Source of the DNA: Pedobacter sp. Leaf216
GTDB lineage: Bacteria > Bacteroidota > Bacteroidia > Sphingobacteriales > Sphingobacteriaceae
Direction: 5' to 3'
DNA: 54,659 bases
Assembly (NCBI RefSeq): GCF_001421515.1
Contig: NZ_LMKM01000007.1
Span: forward strand, 169,458 to 224,116
Below, one piece after another: positions 37,433 to 44,324 of this stretch (position 1 is the stretch's first letter; the number at the start of each line of letters is the position of its first letter). Position numbers and translations under genes: made by a program. Under the pieces are notes generated by a model. The model was not told the DNA's origin. It ran no database searches and was given only the letters and a program-made list of their open reading frames with translations.

Positions 37433-37589
37433 ATTTCAGCGATTTAAAAGAAACGCATAAAGAGTTGCTAAAGGCAGAGAAGGATTTATTTTGGAGCGGA
37501 AGTTTTATACAATTCCTTAATGGCCTCCCGTTTTACGCCTTTACGCTTCTCCTTCTTACCTCAGCCCTCAGGGTAACCATCGTAATTAT

Positions 37590-37792
37590 CATCCTGAGGG
37601 GTAATTTATGGTATAAAAAATCAATATGAGTGACATGATTTTAAGGAAATGGATATCCTATGGGTATTGTTATTGCGAGAAGGCTTTTTCAGCCTAAAAA
37701 GCAATCTTAAAACGATCGCTACTAGCGTATGCTTTAAGATTGCTTAGTACCAACAATGACGACCGCTTTATTGAAAGCTATCCATGGTAGCG
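37590..37792. repeat. MITE-like repeat copy B
   Basis: About 200 bp homologous to 13351-13545: the same start CATCCTG, then GTGACAT, the inverted GCAATCTT / GATTGCTT arms around ACGATCGCTACTAGCGT, and the GACCGCTTTA end. The arms make a long imperfect hairpin. The same TGCGAGAAGGCTTTTTCAGC core, inverted, occurs inside the array at 50988-52187. Non-autonomous mobile origin is inference. Confidence 0.75.
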
Positions 37793-37828
37793 GAGTCGAA
37801 AGTCTATAGAGTCTTAAACCAAATAAAC

Positions 37829-38410
37829 CTAAAGCTTCGAAAGCAACAGTTGTACAGAAGCCCGTTTTTGATAATTCGGATCGAAATGAACATATTTAAT
37901 TTTTCCGGAGCGGTCTATGATATAGGTAGCCGGCACCGGTAAAGTATGGCGGTTGTTGCCATTATTGGCATCTAAATCTATCCCGTAACCCTTGTACTTA
38001 GTAAAGGTAGCCTCATCCATCATAAAATTAACATTGTAGGCTTTCATAATTTCATCGTTTTTATCCTGGAGGATAGAAAAGCCAGCACTTGTTTTTTTAA
38101 TTGTTTTATTGATGTTTTCTTTGGTTTCTGGTGTAACTCCAATAACATAAGCATCTTTATTGCTCAACAAACTCAACGAATCCTGTAGCTCTTTAATGTG
38201 CTTATTGCAATATGGGCACCATTGGCCGCGATAAAAGAACAAAACCACAGATTGATGTGCCTTTAATGCACTTTTTAAACTTACCGTTTTGCCATTTTGA
38301 TCAACACCCATAAACATCGGGGCCTTATCCCCTTCTTTCAAACCCTTTTGAGCCTTTACCTGAAAGGATAATGCAGCAATTAAGCCAACAAATAGTACAA
38401 TTCTTTTCAT
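37829..38410 (-). CDS. Secreted peroxiredoxin-like (AhpC/TSA) protein
   Basis: 193 aa with a signal peptide (about 1-20, ending VKA). The thioredoxin fold has YRGQWCPYC with Cys65 and Cys68 in the active loop, as in periplasmic peroxiredoxin-like proteins of the redoxin family, and the VTPETKENI segment. It would reduce peroxides or act as a thiol oxidoreductase in the periplasm. It lies after a terminator that follows the Met-rich peptide gene, so its control by the ECF regulon is possible by readthrough but not shown. Confidence 0.87.
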   Translation of the reverse strand: MKRIVLFVGLIAALSFQVKAQKGLKEGDKAPMFMGVDQNGKTVSLKSALKAHQSVVLFFYRGQWCPYCNKHIKELQDSLSLLSNKDAYVIGVTPETKENINKTIKKTSAGFSILQDKNDEIMKAYNVNFMMDEATFTKYKGYGIDLDANNGNNRHTLPVPATYIIDRSGKIKYVHFDPNYQKRASVQLLLSKL

Positions 38411-38430
38411 TTTTATATTTACTTAATAAA

Positions 38431-38455
38431 AGGCAGGGGATTAAGCCCCCTGCCT
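38431..38455 (-). terminator. Intrinsic terminator after Met-rich peptide gene
   Basis: Perfect 9-bp stem: AGGCAGGGG (38431-38439) and CCCCTGCCT (38447-38455), followed on the minus strand by TTTTATT. It lies between the Met-rich peptide gene stop at 38465 and the peroxiredoxin start at 38410, so most transcripts from the sigma-controlled promoter should end here. On the plus strand it is followed by GCTTTTTCTTT and could also act that way. Confidence 0.75.
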
Positions 38456-38464
38456 GCTTTTTCT

Positions 38465-38719
38465 TTACATTTTACTTTTCGACATTTTTCCTTTGGCCAT
38501 TTTTGATTTTTCCATTTTGGCTTTTTTCATTGAATCGGATTTCATCTTGTCCATTTTCTTGCTGTCCATTTTCTTGCCGTCCATTTTACCTTGTTTCATT
38601 TTAGACATTTTTTCTTGTAATGGACTGTTAACCGAAGCGAAACCTGGTAATGAAAGACTGGTTACAACTAGAGTGGCCATAAACAATTTTGCTGCTGATT
38701 TTAGAATTTGATTTTTCAT
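38465..38719 (-). CDS. Secreted methionine/lysine-rich peptide (MrpX-like)
   Basis: 84 aa. A signal peptide (about 1-29, ending GFAS) is followed by a mature chain of about 55 residues with 11 Met and 19 Lys; Met recurs mostly every five residues (KMDGK, KKMDSK, KMAKG). It has no cysteines, aromatic residues or known domain. Such a chain could act as a periplasmic sink for oxidants, regenerated by the Msr enzymes encoded at the same locus, as MrpX does in Azospira (known); the present link is inference. Its own ECF-type promoter lies at 38742-38770 and a terminator follows. Confidence 0.8.
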   Translation of the reverse strand: MKNQILKSAAKLFMATLVVTSLSLPGFASVNSPLQEKMSKMKQGKMDGKKMDSKKMDKMKSDSMKKAKMEKSKMAKGKMSKSKM

Positions 38720-38741
38720 GTTTTTGTGTTTTGTTTATCCC

Positions 38742-38770
38742 TTAGTCGATGCGATAGCCATTACCTTACA
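38742..38770 (-). promoter_or_regulatory. ECF promoter of Met-rich peptide gene
   Basis: On the minus strand TGTAAGG (38770-38764), 15 bases, then CGACTAA (38748-38742). Motif and spacing are identical to the other three promoters of the locus. It starts just after the anti-sigma gene stop, giving the peptide gene a separate transcript with a 22-nt gap from the -10 to its start codon. Confidence 0.88.
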
Positions 38771-38777
38771 AGAAAAA

Positions 38778-39044
38778 TTAATTTTTATTCATTTCTTTTT
38801 CGATCTGCTCTGTTAAAGTCTTTTTAAAGGCTTCGTCCAGTTTAAAATCAGCGTTCTCAAAGCCTGCAAACACCCTGTTAATCAATATACTTTGTTTTTG
38901 ATAAACTTTGCAAACCGAACAACCGGCCAGGTGCACATGCAATTGTAGTGTTTCAGCAGCTGTAATTTTGCCTGAAATTCTTTTCTCAATCAAAAAAGTA
39001 GCCTGTTTACAGTTATAAATAATATTTTTTAGCGCGCTCGTCAT
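38778..39044 (-). CDS. Anti-sigma factor with zinc-binding (ZAS-type) motif
   Basis: 88 aa, cytoplasmic, without a transmembrane segment. It carries the H-x3-C-x2-C part of the ZAS zinc motif (HLAGCSVC) and an upstream Cys at 12, which in this family holds zinc and can sense oxidation, freeing the sigma factor (known for RsrA/ChrR-type and NrsF-type proteins in general). The gene follows the sigma gene by one base, so coupling is tight. Redox sensing is inference from the motif and regulon. Confidence 0.85.
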   Translation of the reverse strand: MTSALKNIIYNCKQATFLIEKRISGKITAAETLQLHVHLAGCSVCKVYQKQSILINRVFAGFENADFKLDEAFKKTLTEQIEKEMNKN

Positions 39045-39045
39045 A

Positions 39046-39645
39046 TCAGTTCCAGTTTTTTTGAAGGCAAGCCCTCAGGTTAAGTTTTGTACGGTGCATA
39101 ATTACCCAAAAGTTTGCAGCCGTGAGTTTTAGTTCGGTACAAATCAGCTCAGAAGCCAGATCATCCATGTGTTTCATCGAAAATACAGAAAACCATAAGC
39201 CCGGAAGTTTGGCTAAACATTCATTTAAAATGCTGCCCAGCTCTTTCATCACTAAAGGATCATCCACCTCTAAACCAAATGCCCTGGGATAGTTTCTTTC
39301 AGTCCAATGCCCTGTTTCAGGATCAAAAAATTCCTGCTGCTCCCCTTCGGCATCCGTTATTTTTAAATCACTCAGTCTGCCCGTGGATTGCTTCCGGTAA
39401 AAATCAGCAATTTTGTTTTTAAGGATTGCTGTTAACCATGTTTTCTCCTCGCTATTTCCTTCAAAACGATCTAAATGCTGCAAAGCAGCCAAAAAGGTAT
39501 CCTGCACCAAATCTTTGGCTACCTCTTCATCCCTTAACCTCGCCATAGCAAATCCATAAAGATAATCGGCATATTTTTCTACCCAACTAAGCGGATCTGA
39601 ATGTCTGCTTTTGGGTAAAGGGACTTTGTCTGTTTCGTTTTGCAT
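39046..39645 (-). CDS. ECF-type RNA polymerase sigma factor, locus regulator
   Basis: 199 aa. Region 2 is at about 28-90 (LVQDTFLAALQHLDRFEG, WLTAILKNKIADFYRKQ) and region 4 at about 135-195 (LASELICTELKLTAANFWVIMHRTKLNLRACLQ). It is co-transcribed with the anti-sigma gene (1-nt gap) and preceded by a promoter matching the motif found before three other operons here, so it very likely controls itself and the regulon. The oxidant that activates it is unknown; gene content suggests hypochlorite-like or other methionine-oxidising stress. Confidence 0.93.
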   Translation of the reverse strand: MQNETDKVPLPKSRHSDPLSWVEKYADYLYGFAMARLRDEEVAKDLVQDTFLAALQHLDRFEGNSEEKTWLTAILKNKIADFYRKQSTGRLSDLKITDAEGEQQEFFDPETGHWTERNYPRAFGLEVDDPLVMKELGSILNECLAKLPGLWFSVFSMKHMDDLASELICTELKLTAANFWVIMHRTKLNLRACLQKNWN

Positions 39646-39682
39646 TTTTTACGTATCTTATATAAATATAGTGCTTAATAGG

Positions 39683-39711
39683 TTAGTCGGGCGATAGGAA
39701 ACATCCTTACA
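39683..39711 (-). promoter_or_regulatory. ECF promoter of sigma/anti-sigma operon
   Basis: Minus strand TGTAAGG (39711-39705), 15 bases, CGACTAA (39689-39683). The -10 ends 37 nt before the sigma start codon. The promoter is back to back with that of the DUF1223 operon, with 17 bases between the two -35 elements. Confidence 0.9.
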
Positions 39712-39728
39712 TATTATTTTTATTTTTT

Positions 39729-39757
39729 TGTAAGGCTTTGGTATTAAATACGACTAA
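39729..39757 (+). promoter_or_regulatory. ECF promoter of DUF1223-cytochrome-MsrP operon
   Basis: Plus strand TGTAAGG (39729-39735), 15 bases, CGACTAA (39751-39757). The -10 ends 17 nt before the DUF1223 start codon, giving a short leader. The motif and spacing are identical to the other three sites. Confidence 0.9.
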
Positions 39758-39774
39758 GATTCAAATTAATAACC

Positions 39775-40560
39775 ATGATCAGAAAAATAGCATTGCCTCT
39801 TTTGGTAATAGGCTTCCTAGGTGTTGCCTTTGTTGCCGATCAAAAAAACAATCCGAATTCACCTGAAAAAGGAGGTTTTGCAGTTGTAGAACTCTTTACT
39901 TCAGAAGGCTGCTCAAGCTGCCCTCCGGCCGATGCACTATTAGCACAGATTGAAAAAGAAAGTCAAAACAAGCCAGTGTATTTATTGGCTTTTCATGTAG
40001 ATTATTGGGACAGGCTAGGTTGGAAAGATAGTTTTAGCAGCTCAAAATTTTCTGCACGGCAAAACCAGTATGCAAACTGGTTAAAGCTTAAAACTGTGTA
40101 CACCCCCCAGGTTGTGGTAAATGGAAGTAAAGAATTTATTGGCTCAGAAGAAAATACCCTTCGCAATAGTATTAAAACCGCCCTGGCAAATCCATCAACA
40201 GGCAATTTGGCGGTGGCACTAAGTAAAAGTGACAAAGATAAACTTACATTGAATTATAATACAGATCAACCAACCGACGGTTACTCGCTCGCTGTAGCTT
40301 TGGTGTTGGCAAAAGCAAGCAATCGGATTTTAAAAGGCGAAAATAAAGGACTAACACTAAGTCATGTACAAATAGTTTCTCAGTTTGAAACCTTTGCATT
40401 GGGAGGAAAAAGTGGCGGCTCTGTACAAATCAATAAATTGAACGGACAACAACCTACAGAACTCATAGCCTTTTTACAAGAGAATAAAACAGGTAAGATA
40501 ACCGCTGCAACCAGATTAAAATATCTGGATAGCAACACATTAACCAACAAATCCGAATGA
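39775..40560 (+). CDS. DUF1223 secreted thiol protein
   Basis: 261 aa with an N-terminal hydrophobic signal (about 4-20). The DUF1223 thioredoxin-like domain has ELFTSEGCSSCPPAD with Cys46 and Cys49 in a CxxC arrangement, and the VDYWDRLGWKD segment of the family. The biochemical role is unknown; the CxxC suggests disulfide reduction or exchange in the periplasm, here possibly supporting Msr recycling (inference). It is the first gene of an ECF-controlled operon, 36 nt before the cytochrome gene. Confidence 0.87.
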   Translation: MIRKIALPLLVIGFLGVAFVADQKNNPNSPEKGGFAVVELFTSEGCSSCPPADALLAQIEKESQNKPVYLLAFHVDYWDRLGWKDSFSSSKFSARQNQYANWLKLKTVYTPQVVVNGSKEFIGSEENTLRNSIKTALANPSTGNLAVALSKSDKDKLTLNYNTDQPTDGYSLAVALVLAKASNRILKGENKGLTLSHVQIVSQFETFALGGKSGGSVQINKLNGQQPTELIAFLQENKTGKITAATRLKYLDSNTLTNKSE

Positions 40561-40596
40561 GAGGCTATTGCGTTTATCAACTAAAAAACTGCCACC

Positions 40597-41316
40597 ATGA
40601 AAGTAATTAAAGAAAAACACTCGCTTTTAATGCGGTGGACGCACTGGGTTAATTTTCCTGTTCTGGCAGTGATGATCTGGAGCGGACTTTTTATTTATTG
40701 GGCCAATGATGCATATGGCATTTCAATTTTTGGCTACAGTTTAATTAAATTTTTCCCTGAGTGGTTTTACGATTATTTTCACATTTCGAGTCGGTTAGCC
40801 GAAGGAATGGCTTTCCATTTTCTCTTCATGTGGTTCTTTTTTATAAATGGTTTACTTTACATCCTTTACACTATTTTTTCGGGTGCCTGGAAAGCGTTGT
40901 TACCCAATAAACACACGTTTAAAGAAGCCTGGCAGGTACTACTTCACGATCTTCATATCCGTAAAACTGTTCCGCCGCAAAAAAAATACAATGCCGCACA
41001 GCGCATAGCTTATACCTTAATTATATTAATGGGTATGGGTTCAGTAGCCACGGGTTTAGCAATTTATAAACCGGTACAATTTTATTGGCTTTGCTGGTTA
41101 TGTGGTGGTTATCATTTCGCCAGGATTCTGCATTTCGCATTAACAATCGGCTATGTATTTTTCTTTATCATCCACATTGTGCAGGTAGCACTTGCCGGAT
41201 GGAACAACTTTAGGGCTGTTATAGCGGGATTTGAAGTAATAGAAGAAAAGCCTCAACTTAAACACGAACCAGTAATAACTGAAAAAACCGAGAATAAAGA
41301 TGAAAGCAAACGCTAA
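40597..41316 (+). CDS. b-type cytochrome (b561/thiosulfate-reductase-like), MsrQ-like role
   Basis: 239 aa, four to five transmembrane helices. Candidate haem ligands are His16 (RWTHW), His74 (FHFLF), His179 (ILHF) and His193 (IIHIV), a typical b561-type pattern. It probably passes quinol electrons to the periplasmic molybdoenzyme encoded directly downstream, whose gene starts inside this one (17-nt overlap). It is not the YedZ/MsrQ haem protein itself, so this would be a different electron partner; that reading is inference. Confidence 0.85.
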   Translation: MKVIKEKHSLLMRWTHWVNFPVLAVMIWSGLFIYWANDAYGISIFGYSLIKFFPEWFYDYFHISSRLAEGMAFHFLFMWFFFINGLLYILYTIFSGAWKALLPNKHTFKEAWQVLLHDLHIRKTVPPQKKYNAAQRIAYTLIILMGMGSVATGLAIYKPVQFYWLCWLCGGYHFARILHFALTIGYVFFFIIHIVQVALAGWNNFRAVIAGFEVIEEKPQLKHEPVITEKTENKDESKR

Positions 41317-42091
41317 CAAGAAAGTTAAGGCTCCATTAACGGTTGAGCAGAAGATCAAAAGACGTACCTTTATCTCATTTGGAGCATTCGGCGCAATGGG
41401 TCTTGGTGCTGTTGCCAGCTGGAAATGGCTATTAGCTGCTCCTGAAGAAACACCTGGCATTACTGGTGGCACGCGTGTTCCTTTGCGTAGGGCATTGAAT
41501 AAAACAGAACTCTTTTTCCGCAATTTTTTCAGCAACAAACACCTCGTTAAAACGTATCCTGTAGCTGATGCCGCTAAAACGCCAAGGGTAAACAGCTTAA
41601 TTGGTATTGAAGATGATGAAAATTTTGATGCAGATGATTGGAAACTCACGGTAAAATTTAAAAACAAAACTAACCAGTATATCAGCCTGGAGGCAATAAA
41701 AGCATTGCCCAAAACAGAAATTGTTTACGATTTTAAATGTGTGGAGGGCTGGGATGAGATACAACACTGGGCCGGTGTAAAACTCAGTGATTTTTTAGCA
41801 CATTTTAAGCTTGAAGAAGAAGCCAAAAAACAATATATGGGATTGGAAACACCAAACGGATCTTATTATGTAGGCCTTGAGCGAGAAAGCATCCTGCACC
41901 CGCAAACAATATTGGCTTATGAAATGAATGGTAAACCGATCAGTATCGATCATGGCGCACCGCTAAGGTTGATTGTTCCTGTTAAGTATGGCATAAAAAA
42001 CCTGAAAAGAATCGGAACGATGAGTTTTAGCAATAACAGACCAAGGGATTACTGGGCAGAGCAAGGTTACGATTACTATTCAGGATTATAG
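41300..42091 (+). CDS. Tat-exported MsrP/YedY-like molybdopterin oxidoreductase
   Basis: 263 aa. The twin-arginine signal has KRRTFISFGAFG at about 20-31. The oxidoreductase molybdopterin domain of the sulfite-oxidase family (about 95-255) has the Mo-ligand Cys147 in YDFKCVEGWD, then GVKLSDFL, and the substrate/cofactor-binding LRLIVPVKYGIKNLK. It is shorter than E. coli MsrP. It likely reduces oxidised methionine in periplasmic proteins, but sulfite-oxidase-like activity is not excluded. A TatA gene at 43349 and the Moco genes at 44325-51009 fit its export and cofactor needs. Confidence 0.87.
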   Translation: MKANANKKVKAPLTVEQKIKRRTFISFGAFGAMGLGAVASWKWLLAAPEETPGITGGTRVPLRRALNKTELFFRNFFSNKHLVKTYPVADAAKTPRVNSLIGIEDDENFDADDWKLTVKFKNKTNQYISLEAIKALPKTEIVYDFKCVEGWDEIQHWAGVKLSDFLAHFKLEEEAKKQYMGLETPNGSYYVGLERESILHPQTILAYEMNGKPISIDHGAPLRLIVPVKYGIKNLKRIGTMSFSNNRPRDYWAEQGYDYYSGL

Positions 42092-42095
42092 AATT

Positions 42096-42755
42096 TTACT
42101 TTTGATATTCAGGTTTTAGATAGGCCCTTCTGTTTTTTCTGAGCTTTATCACTTTTGGTGCCGATACACCTTGAATATAAGAATTACCCGGATGTAACTT
42201 AAAATAGTCCTGATGGTAATTTTCTGCCGGATAAAAAATTTTTATCGGTGTTACGGTCGTCACAATCGGATCGGCATAGTGATGACTTGCATTCACCTTT
42301 GCAATTGCTGTTTTTAATTCTTTTTCTTCTTCTGGTGTGCGGTAAAATGCAATGGAACGGTAATCTTCACCTTCATCAGGCCCTTGCCTGTTCAGCGTAG
42401 TTGGATCATGTGCATAAAAAAATGACTCTGCCAGTTCAGCATAGCTAACCAGTTTTGGGTTGTAATATACCTGTACAGCTTCTGCATGCCCGGTATTGTC
42501 GCTACAAACTTCTTCATAACTAGGGTTCTTAACCGTGCCGCCAGCATAACCTGATACTACTTCATTAACTCCTTTAAGTTCGCTAAGTCCTTCGGCAAGT
42601 GCCCAAAAACAGCCTCCTGCAAAGGTGGCAACTTTTTCATCTGGTTTAGCGATTGGTAATTTTGCAAAAGCATTTTCACTTTTACGGTTTTGGCCATTGG
42701 CACAGGCACTCAGAAAAACAAGTCCAAGTAACCACGTATTGTATTTCCTCATCAT
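42096..42755 (-). CDS. msrA: Peptide-methionine (S)-sulfoxide reductase, MsrA, lipoprotein
   Basis: 219 aa. The N-terminal lipobox VFLSAC gives Cys18 as lipidation site. The active motif is GGCFWALAEG with catalytic Cys49. No C-terminal resolving cysteine is evident, so reduction may use an external thiol. The product repairs the S-form of oxidised methionine in the periplasm. It converges with the MsrP-like gene, four nt apart, and follows the MsrB gene (6-nt gap) in one transcript driven by an ECF promoter. Confidence 0.95.
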   Translation of the reverse strand: MMRKYNTWLLGLVFLSACANGQNRKSENAFAKLPIAKPDEKVATFAGGCFWALAEGLSELKGVNEVVSGYAGGTVKNPSYEEVCSDNTGHAEAVQVYYNPKLVSYAELAESFFYAHDPTTLNRQGPDEGEDYRSIAFYRTPEEEKELKTAIAKVNASHHYADPIVTTVTPIKIFYPAENYHQDYFKLHPGNSYIQGVSAPKVIKLRKNRRAYLKPEYQK

Positions 42756-42761
42756 GGCAGC

Positions 42762-43259
42762 TTATTTGGAAGGGATAAACTTTAATGCATAAGAATTCAT
42801 GCAGTATCTTTTACCCGTTGGCGCTGGTCCATCATCAAATACATGCCCTAAATGCAAACCGGTGCTGGCTTCAACCACTTCATCCCTTACCATACCATCC
42901 GATTTGTCGGTTACAATTTTAATTGCTTTCGGATCGATTGGTTTAAAAAAACTAGGCCATCCTGTTCCCGATTCAAATTTTGTTTCTGAAGAAAATAAGG
43001 GTTTACCTGTAGCCGCGCTCACATAAACTCCTTTTTTGTGGTTGTTCCAATAAGGGTTTTTATATGGCGTTTCTGTTCCGCTGTTCACCATAATTTCGTA
43101 GGCATTGGCCGAAAGGAGTTTTTTCCAATCGGCTGCAGGTTTAGCTTCTGGATACAAGCTGGTTTTATTTTCCATTTTTGTACCCGTAGGCTTGCCCTGG
43201 CTACATGCGTTTAACGCAAGAGCCATAAATGGTATCATCAATAATTTTAACTTTTTCAT
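42762..43259 (-). CDS. msrB: Peptide-methionine (R)-sulfoxide reductase, MsrB, lipoprotein
   Basis: 165 aa. Lipobox ALNACSQG with Cys19. MsrB motifs are FESGTGWPSFFKP, GLHLGHVFDDGPAPTG and RYCMNSYALKF, with catalytic Cys153. The zinc CxxC pairs of the zinc-binding form are absent, as in some secreted MsrB proteins. It repairs the R-form of oxidised methionine and is co-transcribed with MsrA. The start codon lies only 6 bases after the CGACTAA -10 element, so the message may be leaderless; MKKLKLL remains the best start because it begins the lipoprotein signal. Confidence 0.95.
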   Translation of the reverse strand: MKKLKLLMIPFMALALNACSQGKPTGTKMENKTSLYPEAKPAADWKKLLSANAYEIMVNSGTETPYKNPYWNNHKKGVYVSAATGKPLFSSETKFESGTGWPSFFKPIDPKAIKIVTDKSDGMVRDEVVEASTGLHLGHVFDDGPAPTGKRYCMNSYALKFIPSK

Positions 43260-43265
43260 ATTACG

Positions 43266-43294
43266 TTAGTCGTATGGTAAGGAAAATCCTTACA
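43266..43294 (-). promoter_or_regulatory. ECF promoter of msrB-msrA operon
   Basis: Minus strand TGTAAGG (43294-43288), 15 bases, CGACTAA (43272-43266). Only 6 nt separate the -10 from the MsrB start codon, so the transcript probably begins at or very near it. The same motif and spacing appear before the other three regulon transcripts. Confidence 0.88.
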
Positions 43295-43348
43295 AATGGG
43301 TTAAACTTATGCTGAATACCAGTAAAATCTGAATTACGAACGGCTTTA

Positions 43349-43531
43349 TTAAGCTTGTTTTGGTACTTCTGGTTTTTCTTCTTCTTGCCCGGCTTTAAAT
43401 TCTTTTATGCCTTTACCTAATCCTTTCATTAGTTCAGGGATTTTTTTGCCGCCGAACAATAATAAAACAGCAACTCCAACAAGGATCATTTCAGGGCCTC
43501 CAAGCAAGGCAGCGATGGTTGTATTCAACAT
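43349..43531 (-). CDS. tatA: Sec-independent protein translocase subunit TatA
   Basis: 60 aa. One N-terminal transmembrane helix is followed by a conserved hinge, FGGKKIPELMKGLGKGIKEF, and a short acidic tail, as in TatA/E proteins. It forms the pore part of the twin-arginine export system. Its location beside the Tat-dependent molybdoenzyme is a plausible functional link, but it has no ECF motif of its own within the gap, and TatC is not in the window. Confidence 0.92.
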   Translation of the reverse strand: MLNTTIAALLGGPEMILVGVAVLLLFGGKKIPELMKGLGKGIKEFKAGQEEEKPEVPKQA

Positions 43532-43688
43532 TTCGTTTTTAATTTATGGATATGTTACACTTACGCATAAACCAGGGCTTTGGTTCTTCAAAAGCAATAT
43601 TTAAAATAGTTAAAAAAAAACACTTTTATTTAAAGTAATTTTCAAAGTTGTACGTCTACTGCTCATAACAAACCTAAAACTTTTCATT

Positions 43689-43919
43689 ATGATTGCCGTT
43701 TTCAAAACAAATGTATCTACGGATAGCGAGTTAAATGAAATTAGCCCACTGTTAAACAGTCGCTTTAAAGAAATAAAATGGAATATCGATCTGTGGGATG
43801 CTGATAAAATATTGAGGGTAGATTCGCCAAGAGATTGGACAAAAGAAATTACCGAACTTTTTAATAGCATAGGTTTGCGCTGTATCAATCTCGAAATTTT
43901 TCATTCGGAGCCTTTTTAA
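43689..43919 (+). CDS. Small conserved protein, heavy-metal-like fold (tentative)
   Basis: 76 aa without cysteines. Alternating beta and alpha segments (MIAVFKTNV, INLEIFHSEPF) recall the ferredoxin-like fold of small HMA-like Bacteroidota proteins that have lost the metal-binding CxxC. I cannot give a function. The start context after an AT-rich leader is plausible. It is followed by a 405-bp gap (43920-44324) before the Moco operon with no recognisable gene, terminator or known Moco riboswitch. Confidence 0.65.
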   Translation: MIAVFKTNVSTDSELNEISPLLNSRFKEIKWNIDLWDADKILRVDSPRDWTKEITELFNSIGLRCINLEIFHSEPF

Positions 43920-44324
43920 ATATTTTAAAAAAAGTTCATCTATAAAAACTATTTCCGAGCCTGCCATAACGCTTATTAATGATTTTAATCCTGTCAGGAT
44001 TTGATAATACTTTATTTTAGGAGACTAAGTTCGCAGCTATGCAGGCCGGTAATTGTATAAGGCCTAACATTACAGATAGCGTTACTATTTACCTACAATT
44101 TCTTCAAGTGGCTGATAATCTTCTTTAATGCACCTCTAGTAGTTATCACTCCTGATTAAATACCTATAGTGAAATACGCTAACAAATTATTAAATGCGAG
44201 AGTATGCCATGTATTGTCGCATCAAAAAAAATATAGATCGCTTATAGCTACTTAATCCGTTTCGGCATTATTGCCATTTCTAACAGATTATCATTAAATT
44301 GCATCATCTATTGATCTATCCCTA

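Noticed and set aside
43972..44028. A fifth ECF-type promoter before the Moco operon (GACTAAG at 44023)
   Set aside because: No TGTAAGG at the 15-base distance; the nearest TGTCAGG is 23 bases away.
43920..44324. Possible Moco riboswitch in the 405-bp gap before the Moco operon
   Set aside because: I could not match the known Moco RNA motif; no clear stems beyond chance.
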